This document shows positions 33,784 through 42,330 of a DNA stretch of 64,000 nt, one piece after another. The notes below the pieces were generated by a model. That model made no database searches and was not told the DNA's origin. It saw only the letters and a program-made list of their open reading frames with translations. Both the position numbers and the translations under genes were made by a program. The stretch lies in contig JBHGNT010000022.1 of NCBI GenBank assembly GCA_043228905.1, positions 7,936,001 to 8,000,000 of the forward strand, read 5' to 3'. Position 1 is the first letter of the stretch. Every line of letters starts with the position of its first letter. This stretch comes from Azolla caroliniana (taxonomy: Eukaryota > Polypodiophyta).

Positions 33784-34459
33784 AATGAAGACGTGAGGTC
33801 TTTAATTTTCCTTTGTGAATGTCCTTTTGTACCACTTAGGTAATACAAAACTGCTCTCTCCAATCAAGCCATTGAGGTAATCTGCTACTTCTTGGCCGTA
33901 GTCTTCTTCAAGCCACTCGTGATGATTGGCTTCGACCCTCCCCACCATCTTCACTCATCCTCACCACAAATATTTCTTCCTTTAGTCGACATCAGCCATC
34001 TCACCGATTAACCTGGTTCCAATGTCCATGCATATCCTGTATAATCAACAAAAACTTAGGTTAAAATTAAAGGCCAAGGAACGGGAACAGCTATTGGACA
34101 ACCAGGTGATAGTGAACAACTTTAGTACATGCGGAACCAAATGCAAACATGGAGTTTTTAGACTACTAGCCATGATTACCACCAACATATGTATTCACTT
34201 GGACCGCAGGAATTTGTTTATAGGTTGAATATGGGTATACTAAAGAGCTTCACTATATGTGGAATCACATTCAGCCAATGTTGGCTGCAACATGATGTTT
34301 TTTAGAGGCCATAACAAATGCCATCTTTATTTGGTCCCTTTTTTTACGATATATACTTATGGAGTGGAAACTATTATGTACAATTTGTAGATTGCCTTTG
34401 GCATTGTTAATTTTAATACCAATGGAGCATATTTTTTATGGAAATGAAGACGTGAGGTC
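33784..34459 (-). mobile_element. 642-bp retroposed insertion with 17-bp target duplication
   Basis: AATGAAGACGTGAGGTC occurs at 33784-33800 and again at 34443-34459. Both copies encode the same RPHVFI residues of the host gene. Between them lie 642 bp. Read on the minus strand, the insert holds an intron-like stretch ending TTGATTATACAG, then a 45-codon frame starting MVGRVEANHHEWLEEDYG and ending TAA three bases before the second repeat. A 17-bp duplication and a weakly A-rich 3' end fit LINE-machinery retroposition. The source gene is not recognised. Confidence 0.75.
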
Positions 34460-35589
34460 GAACAAACCTATTATAAGCCAAGCATCCCACCAAGTGCATT
34501 TGAACAAGGCACTCATCATTGACATCTTTGGGGAGCCTCCGCATATGCGGCAAGCATGTCTTCTTCTGGTCCATGCCATCTATCATTAAGCACATGTATT
34601 GTTCAGGCCTCTTCAAACACTTCTCTCTATGATGCATCGCCTTCCTTCGTTCTAAGGATTGTGCCTCACGATGCTCTTGTAGTAACTTCTTACTCGTATC
34701 CTTTTCCATTGATGTCTTTGCACCTTTAGCCAAACTTTTAAGATTTGCACAAATGGAGCAATACCCCATACGTACTTTATGAGGAATAATAACATTTGAA
34801 AACCGAGCTCTCCATAATCTTGTGAATTGGCTATAGGTGATAGACTTATTACGTGAGCCCAGCATTTCAGATCGATAGACATCATAAACTTCTTGACGGG
34901 TATAATTATCAGAAAGATGCATCCTACCTGTAGTGGGCATTACTTCACAATTTAACTGAAAGTAAGTTTTCATCCAGCCAATAGCTAGTCTTCCAATTGC
35001 ACCTTTCATACTTGGAACCTCTTTACAATTGAGCATCTGATCCCCGCTAAGTAGACGTTGTTGTACTCTATGTAGCCGCATGTTACTAACACATAACGCA
35101 ATTTTGAATGCAACTCTACATATCTGTTGCGCATGGAAGATATAATACTCGAATGATACTTTGATCCCCGTACATTTGTCAGATACTAGTTGCATATGTG
35201 ATCCGAGGTAAGTGTCTTGCTCATCACCGGTCATCGAAAAATAGTATCGCCTTAATTCTCGCAACTTTGATTTTCCAATCATAGACATACACCCACGGGC
35301 ACAACATATTTTGTTGACATCAAATCCAATCTGTTTATCTGATGTCACCAAGCTAAATCTAGCCAGACGAATTCTTCGTGGGATTCTTCTAATATGCATA
35401 GGGCTCCTAGATTTCTCTTCCTGCATAGAGGTTGGTGTAACCTTGTTACACTCTAATTCTCTGTTGTGACCATCGCCAATGTTATTCAATGTTTCCTGGG
35501 CACTTCCTTCATTCTCGGTATCTTTATTAATATCGTATTCTTCAATAGAGAACTCTTCACATGTGTCATTATTTACATTCCCTGTAGAT

Positions 35590-35753
35590 GAGCTCAGACA
35601 ATATTCTTCGATAGAATATGGTGAGTCGGTCGACAAACAATATTCTTCAATCGAATATGGTGACTCTGTTGACAAACAATACTCTTCAGTAGAAAACGAT
35701 GGGTCTGATGACAAACAATATTCTTCAATCGAGAACGGTGAATCTTCACTCAT
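35590..35753 (-). repeat. Four 13-residue repeats at the protein N-terminus
   Basis: The first 55 codons of the DUF7869-type gene are four 39-bp units encoding DSPYSIEEYCLST or close variants (SPFSIEEYCLSS, PSFSTEEYCLST). A fifth degenerate FSIEEYDINK follows further on. It is acidic with regular Cys and Tyr, and its function is unknown. Confidence 0.8.
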
Positions 35754-35759
35754 GGCTTA

Positions 35760-36045
35760 AGGTCTAGATAGGGCTCTCTAAGTTATACTCCTCCCTAAAC
35801 ATAAACTTCTCTCTAAACAAAAGCCAAATCAATAGAATGTCTATATTATGTAATATTCTATTAATACAATACATCTAAAAATTATTTTTAATAAAGTAAT
35901 TGTACTTAAATTATCAATCATTATATAAACTAGATCTAAATGATGTTAAATCAAGTAAAACATAAAACTAATCATTAACAAGCCATGAATATGTTGGATT
36001 AATGTTAAAATCATTGGCTAATTAATGGCACCCATTTTGATATAG
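35760..36045. other. AT-rich intergenic spacer
   Basis: It lies between the divergent DUF7869-type gene (minus) and the ParB-like gene (plus), so it may hold promoter elements for both. Nothing specific is recognised. Confidence 0.4.
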
Positions 36046-36477
36046 AACGTCTCACACATTGGTTCTTTAATGCTCACCATTTTAAATATTAGACTTATCA
36101 ATCATTGGTTAATTTATGCCCACATCTTTAATACATAACATTTGAGAGTCATAAAAATTGTTGCTTTTAGTAATCAATCATTGGTACATTCATGAACCTC
36201 TATCATTGTCTCCTTCATAACCTTTGAAGTCATTGTAGGTTGTTATGACTATAAATGATTGAACGTCTCACACATTGGTTCTTTAATGCTCACCATTTTA
36301 AATATTAGACTTATCAATCATTGGTTAATTTATGCCCACATCTTTAATACATAACATTTGAGAGTCATAAAAATTGTTGCTTTTAGTAATCAATCATTGG
36401 TACATTCATGAACCTCTATCATTGTCTCCTTCATAACCTTTGAAGTCATTGTAGGTTGTTATGACTATAAATGATTG
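36046..36477. repeat. Perfect 216-bp tandem duplication
   Basis: 36046-36261 and 36262-36477 are identical by eye over 216 bp, starting AACGTCTCACACATTGG and ending CTATAAATGATTG. The identity implies a recent duplication, gene conversion or an assembly artefact. It lies about 150 bp upstream of the TATA box of the ParB-like gene and carries TATAAAT-like motifs itself. Confidence 0.9.
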
Positions 36478-36620
36478 ATCAATATGTTAGTTTGACTTTG
36501 TAATCATTAATACAATCATAAGTTACTCTAGTTAATGTGACTATGGTTACCAACTAATTATCCTAAAAGTTACCAACCTTGGTTAAGGTGACTATGGTTA
36601 CTTTAACCAATGTGTTCAAT

Positions 36621-36633
36621 CCCTATAAATAGG
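36621..36633 (+). promoter_or_regulatory. TATA box of the ParB-like/methyltransferase gene
   Basis: CCCTATAAATAGG, 169 bp before the ATG at 36793. Transcription would start near 36655, which gives a leader that contains the AGAGCACAC repeats. Confidence 0.6.
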
Positions 36634-36657
36634 AAGACCTCGTCATATTTCACTCAC

Positions 36658-36750
36658 CAGAGCGTACAGAGCGTACAGAGCACACAGAACGTAGAGAGCA
36701 CACAGAGCACACAAAGCACTCAGAGCACACAAAGCACTCAGAGCACAAAG
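36658..36750 (+). repeat. AGAGCACACA minisatellite in the leader
   Basis: About nine imperfect 8-10-bp units (GAGCGTACA, GAGCACACA, AAGCACTCA). It is in frame with the downstream ATG, where it would encode a Ser/Thr/Gln repeat, but the only upstream ATG (36610) lies before the TATA box, so it is probably untranslated. Confidence 0.75.
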
Positions 36751-36792
36751 CACGAAAGCGCGATCTCCGCCTCCACTTCAACACGATCAACC

Positions 36793-39569
36793 ATGTCTTC
36801 AAAGAGAATCGAGCGTGAGGACTCCAGGTAGGCCTCTGACACTGTGGACATTTTTGTAAATATGTTTCGTTTCTCAAGAACTCGATACGCCGTATCGAGT
36901 TCATGTATACAATACAAATATTTATACACGAACTCGTACGCCGTATCGAGTTCGTGTTTAAAGTGTAGGTTTCAAAAAGAATCTCGATACGCCGTATCGA
37001 GTTTCTGTTTAAAACCTACACTATAAATAGGAACTATCGAGTTCCTTTTTAAAATTCAAACTTTAAACATGAACTCGATACGGCATATCGAGTTCCTGTT
37101 TAAAGTGTAGGTTTTAAACACGAACTCGATACGGTGTATCGAGTCCCTATATATAAGAAGGCTTTGAGAGAGAAAAATCGTTTATGGGGTGGAAATGATA
37201 TCAAATTGTCTGGCAAAATCAGTCTTTTTTATGTTGACTTTACTTACTTTTAAAGAAATACATGCTCTAATTATAGGTGTTTTATGACCTACTTGAGCTT
37301 AAAATAGTAGAAAATGATCCACAAATTGCCTTTACTATGGCAAATTCTCCTCAATATAGGTTTAGAATCTATATAAGTCATACCTACTATTTAAAAGAAT
37401 ATCTAACCCGTTTTACTTATTACGATATATATTTTCTAGGTTGAATAGCCCTGCCTATAATAGATTTTTGAATATGTTACTGCTCCTGGAAACTGTTCTT
37501 CATTATAATATACAACTTCAATCTACGTGACTGCCTAACTTATGTTTTTGCATATACTTTCTTAAATAGGTCGTTTGAGAACCTGTCGGACCGACCCGTG
37601 AAGAAAATTAAGCTTCGCATACAAGGTTCTCCAATCGAAGCCCAGACCAAGGTAGCTCTTGAGACCATGAAGAGAGGAAAAAAGCTTCTCTTTAACGAAG
37701 AGACAAAAGCTCAGCCACATAGTGATGTTAGCCAAAAGAAACTTGTCGCCGCTACTGGAGGCGAAGACCTTCCTGACCGAGATCTAACGGACAAGGAATG
37801 GTGTATGCAATATGTCGACTCAAAGAAAAAAGTCATATTGTATACAACAAAGAAGAAGGGTGAGGGGCAGCTTGGAAAAGAAACCCCATTTATGTATGGC
37901 CGTATTCTACGATTTGACTACGAAGATGCAGATTCGGCCAACATACTGGTAATGATAGAGTGCTCCAAGGGGGTACGTAAAGTGTTCCTTTCAGAAGACC
38001 TTTTAGTAAAGGAATCTTGTGGGCCTGAAGTGTTCAAAAAAGCACTTGATAACTCACAAAACCTTATTGTTACCTTGAGGCCTTATATACAAGGCCATGT
38101 AACTCTAAGAGATGAAGTGCCCTCCCCCTTGAAGGCCACAAAAAAGGTATCCAAAGTCCAGTCAAGACCAGCCAAGAAGAAGACAACGAAAATGTCGGAT
38201 ACGGATTCAACAAGTGAAAATGAAGAAGAGGATAATAAGGGGACGCCAGGAGCCGAGCTGGCCTCGGGTGTTTTGTCATCCGAGCAGAATAAAATAAGGA
38301 GAGAGTTAATGCAACGGAAGCTGGTCAGGAAAGGGCAAGTATTTAATTTGCCTATAACACACATCCATCGGCCCCCTATTGATGAAAAAACAGGTCGAAG
38401 AACACTTGAGATTAGAGAGCCTCACCGCATGCATGTTCAAAATCTCAAGAAAAAAATGAAAATTAATCCTCATGCCACTGTGGTGCCTTTTATTGTTATG
38501 GTAGATCCTGAAGAATGTGAAACCATTGAAGATTTTGATATTAGAAAGCATGATCAATATAATTATTTTGTCATTGGTGGATCGCATTCAGTAGAGGCAC
38601 GTCGGCAACTTGTGAGAGAACATCCAACCACTTTCTTCTTCAAGTATGCCGAGTGCAAAATTTATGTTGGGCTCACAACCGAAGAGGCTAAGCTGTTGGC
38701 ATGGGACCATAATAATGATAATGACTATAGGCAGAAAATGTCGTCTATTGAGCGTATACGGTTCTTCCACCACGAGTATTTAGATGTGAAACAAAAGTTT
38801 GGTGTGAAGTTACATCCAGGCCTTCGACGTCAATGTCTGCATGAAGTCGACATTGTGGTAGATGATAATGTTAGGTCCGATGGTCTTCGAAAGTATGAGT
38901 CTTGGTTTCAATTGGCGTTTAGAGATGGAGAATCAAAGAGCATTCTAATGAAGTGGGAGGTTCAAATCTGTTGGTATATCCAGCAGTGACTCGGAAATTG
39001 CGACATGTCACCACGACAGAACGGGGACTTGTCAACCCATACCAAAAACCTCAACGACTTATGATGCGCTTGATCGAGATGTTTTCTGTCGAAGGAGACT
39101 GGATATTAGATCTCTTTTCTGGCACAGGTATTCCTCGAACTAGGGTAACGATCTTGAGATAACCAATCACTTTTTTTTCGTTTGACAACTAAATCTTCTT
39201 GTTACTTACATCATAGGAACTACGTCAGCATGTGCATTGAAGCTGTTTAGAAATACAGTTGCATTGGAGAAGGACGAGGACCAAGTTATATTTATTAATA
39301 TGCGGATTAAGGCTTTGTGGGAGTGCCCAGACCAGGATGAGGAGGTCGGTGCAAAGAACCTCGCCAATACAGAAAGGTTTCAACCTGCTTCGCGAGAGCC
39401 TATTCCTCTGTTAGCCGGCGAACCGGGGGAGCTAATAGAGCTTGATGATGAGCTTATAGAAGATATTCCGTTGGCTCGGCTAATAGGGGAAACCAATGCA
39501 TGTATAGCCGAAGACAGTTCTACACAAGATGATGAAGAAAATGACGTTGATGAATTGATTGCTATGTAA
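36793..39569 (+). CDS. ParB/sulfiredoxin-like protein fused to half of an N4/N6 DNA methyltransferase
   Basis: Three exons: 36793-36827, 37570-39127 and 39217-39569, with GT-AG introns in phase. Exon 1 gives MSSKRIEREDSR. Exon 2 has a novel N-terminal domain (WCMQYVDSKKKVILYTTKKK, PFMYGRILRFDYED), a basic/acidic linker (PAKKKTTKMSDTD, SENEEEDN), and a ParB-like domain with HRPPIDEKTGRRTLE, FVIGGSHSVEARRQL and LTTEEAKLLAWDHNND. The end has NPYQKPQRLMMRLI and ILDLFSGTG, completed in exon 3 by TTSACALKLFRNTVALEKDE. These are motifs X and I of permuted beta-class methyltransferases. No D/N/S-P-P-Y/W catalytic motif is seen. One frameshift lies near 38950, so the product may be broken in this assembly. 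Confidence 0.6.
36828..37569 (+). other. Intron 1 of the ParB-like gene (742 bp)
   Basis: Donor CCAG/GTAGGC, acceptor TTAAATAG/GTCG; splicing keeps the frame (EDSR/SFEN). The first half holds the palindrome array. The second half is AT-rich, as usual for plant introns. Confidence 0.7.
36878..37146. repeat. Array of six palindromes with about 50-bp period
   Basis: Units at 36878-36902, 36930-36954, 36979-37004, 37030-37045, 37071-37096 and 37122-37146. The core is CTCGATAC-3 nt-GTATCGAG, with GAA before and TTC after. Unit 4 keeps only the outer arms (GGAACTATCGAGTTCC), and units 5 and 6 have changed centres. Spacers are AT-rich and related (GTTTAAAGTGTAGGTTT recurs, once inverted). Each unit could form a hairpin or bind a dimeric protein. 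Confidence 0.9.
39128..39216 (+). other. Intron 2 of the ParB-like gene (89 bp)
   Basis: Donor CACAG/GTATTC, acceptor ATCATAG/GAAC. It splits motif I of the methyltransferase between the two Gly-Thr steps (SGTG/TTS). Splicing restores a canonical motif, which supports a formerly working gene. Confidence 0.8.
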
Positions 39570-40559
39570 TAGACTCTATGAAGAATATGACATTGACGAT
39601 TTGTTAAGATTTCACATTATTAATACAAATATTGGGTTTTACCTAGTGGATTCTATTCTTTATAATCTTCTATATGTTTCAATTTTATTTTTATATACTT
39701 GATTAGTAGATTTATGACATTGGTTTCACCGCGTGCATAGCTGACTACCAAACTTATGGAGAAACATGAACTAGTTTAAATGGAGGCTGATTTTGGTCCA
39801 AGCTAACCTTAACAGAACATGGCCCTATAATTGTTGCCATGACTGACCATGTTGTTATTATGGATCTTTGTCTTCTATTGTTAAAACTATTATGTTTCTA
39901 TTCCATTGCTGCTTAGATTGTGTAGTGTGTTGATAATGGTTCCAGTTGCGTTATCGTTCAGAGTTTGATCTTGTGTGAATCACCTAAGCAATAGAGTAGA
40001 TCAATTTTAAATACAGGTATGAAAGCCTAATAGGTTTGTTATTTCCACGACATTATCCTAAAGTTCACTGCCTTACATTGTGCACAATTATATACACATA
40101 TGGTTTGATTCCATATGAACAAACTGAGGAATAGATTAGATCAACTTTAAATACAAGTATTGAATACTTTAATAAGTTAGTTATTCCAATCACTTATCCT
40201 AATGTGCACTATCCTACATTTTCCACAATTACATACATGCACGTATGGGTCAAAGTATAAATTATATCTCATTTTATTAGTATGGATACAAGTACACCTC
40301 ATATTTTTGTAAAACCTACCTAATTAATATAAGTCTTTAAGTTAGTGTTTCCCTTGTCGCACAATATTGCCATATTGAGCCATAGTTGAACTTTATTATG
40401 CCTACATTAACTTATCAACATGTCTAAACTTGCATGATTTCTAATGATCTCCACTCGTAGATCTATCATGTATTTTTATATTTGCAAATTCTCATCAAGT
40501 TGAGGAACATGTGATACTAGTGCATCCAATTATTGTAGAGAGGGTGTATTTGCTTCGTT
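39570..40559. other. AT-rich intergenic region with a diverged duplication
   Basis: No gene. A stretch starting GTTTGATCTTGTG at about 39964 is repeated in diverged form from about 40106 (GTTTGATTCC), both containing TAGATCAA-TTTAAATACA and TTATCCTAA. The repeat distance is about 142 bp. Confidence 0.5.
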
Positions 40560-42330
40560 TTAAGAAGATTCTACAAGTGGAATGCGCAATCCTTCCACTT
40601 GTGAACGCGAACGTGTTATTTGACCCTTTAAACACCAATCAATCCACGATTGTTCTCCTGTTTGTAGAGGTAAGGGACCTTGCATCAACGGAATATTAAT
40701 TAACTGTTGCCAAATAAACCCATAATTAGGCGGAATGCGTAATAATTGTCGTGCTTCAACAAACTCCAAAACTCTTTGAGATGGAGCCTCAACTATATCT
40801 CCCACCTCTTTGACCCACCAACGAAACAAACGATTAAATTGAGAGCGTAATCTCTTCTTTCTTGGCCAACATAATAACTGAGAAGACACAAGTAACTCTT
40901 TTTGCAAAGAATTATAATGCTCTCTACTAGATGATGGTTTCCATACACATAACAAGAGTGCTTCTTGCCATGAGGTAACCAAGTGTTCAACACATGTAGA
41001 GCCCGGAATCCTAAGTGAAATACATCCATTTAGTAATTGCCACCATGAACCCTTAATTGTTGTCCTCCCATGTGTTAGACCCTTGTTCTCAATGAAATAT
41101 TGAACAATAGATATCCATGGTTGTGAGTTTGAACACATGTCTTGCAATAATGAACATCTACGAGCCATCATATGCTTAGATAAGTTCAATACTCCAGCTC
41201 CCCCCAAGCGCTTAGGAGTTGTTGGATGATTCCATGCAACCCAAGTGATTCCCATCTTATCCCTTTTCTTCCACAACGAATATCGAAGAGGTCGCAAAAT
41301 AGAATGCAAAGCCTTCTTTGTCCACAACAACAATGGTAAGTAATATAATATCATAGGTTCCATAATACATTGTACAACCTTCAAACATACATGAAATGGC
41401 CAAGATTGTGATTTCCAATACATGAACTTATCCCTCAACTTACTAGACATCCATTCAATCAATTGACCATTTCTAACATTCATTCCTAATGGATAGCCCA
41501 AGTGTCGAAAAATAGAGCCTTTCTTCACCACGGATCCTTGCCATCCTAAACATTCCAAATCCCTTTCAGTACATGATATGAGACTAGACTTCCTCCAATT
41601 AATATGTAATCCGGAAGCCAATGAAAATTGGTTCCATACAAGCATCCCCTTCTCAAGATTCTCTCGTGAGGCTTGTAGAAACATGAAAGAATCATCAGCC
41701 AAAGCTTGTGCAACTAGTTGCCCTCCAGACGAAAAGTGTAGACCCACAATATCACTACTTGTTGCAAGCCTTGATAGCATCACTAACGAGGGATGAGTAA
41801 CAATAGCAAACAACAACGGGCTAATAGGGCATCCTTGACGAATTGATCTTGTAAGGGCAATATCTGATGTAAATCCTCCATTAAGTATGACTCGAGACAT
41901 CGCATCTTGTCCTAATAAAAATATGAGGCGAGATGTACGAGGTCCAAAGCCCATTGTATGCATTAACCTAGAAACAAAGGACCAATTAACATGATCATAA
42001 GCTTTCTCCAAATCTAATTGCACCATAATCAATTCTTGATGAGTTTTTCGAGCATAATCCATAGTCATTTGAACATTCAACACATTATGCAATATATTCC
42101 TACCTGCAATAAAACCATATTGGGTGGGATGTATCAACTTTGGCAAATACTTTTGTAATCTATTTATCAAGACCTTTGGAAATATCTTATACAACCCCCC
42201 CATCAAAGAAATAGGCCCCCATTGATGAAATGACTCTGGAGATGCCACCTTTGGAACTAATTTAATTAGACCATGTAAAAATTGCTCCCTTATATATTTA
42301 CAAGAAAACATCCTTAATAGTCTTCCCCAA
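40560..42330 (-). pseudogene. LINE B reverse transcriptase (L1 type)
   Basis: A 583-codon frame begins at an ATG at 42311 but is open further upstream. Motifs: GLIKLVPKVASPESF, the PISLMGGLYKI block, FIAGRNILHNVL, LDLEKAYDHVNW (first catalytic Asp), SIRQGCPISPLLFA, LADDSFMF (catalytic Asp pair) and LSHLGYPLG-like FRHLGYPLGM. A long C-terminal region follows. It ends at about 40570 at the same sequence where the inverted piece at 31.99 kb ends. Its own zf-RVT domain is missing. The enzyme would perform target-primed reverse transcription. Confidence 0.88.

Larger units (their letters stand above)
32314..35753 (-). pseudogene. DUF7869-type, RNase H-fold transposase-like gene, split by an insertion
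   Basis: Two minus-strand frames belong together. 35753-34413 carries the N-terminal part: four 13-residue repeats, CARGCMSMIGKSKLRELRRY, an HTH-like middle, CSICANLK and VMIDGMDQKKTCLP. 33741-32314 carries the rest: IQLDNTARENKN, LLVGHTHDHIDQMFSTFSRQ and a variable C-terminus with basic KRKRN. The Asp of DGMD, the Asp of LDN and the H-D of HTHDHID are candidate catalytic residues. The family occurs in many non-angiosperm genomes and is thought to be transposon-derived. A 642-bp insertion with a 17-bp target duplication separates the halves and puts a stop in the first. No intron is needed otherwise. Confidence 0.75.

Noticed and set aside
36878-37146. CRISPR array
   Set aside because: Spacers are related to each other, repeats are imperfect, no cas genes are present, and the context is a plant intron.
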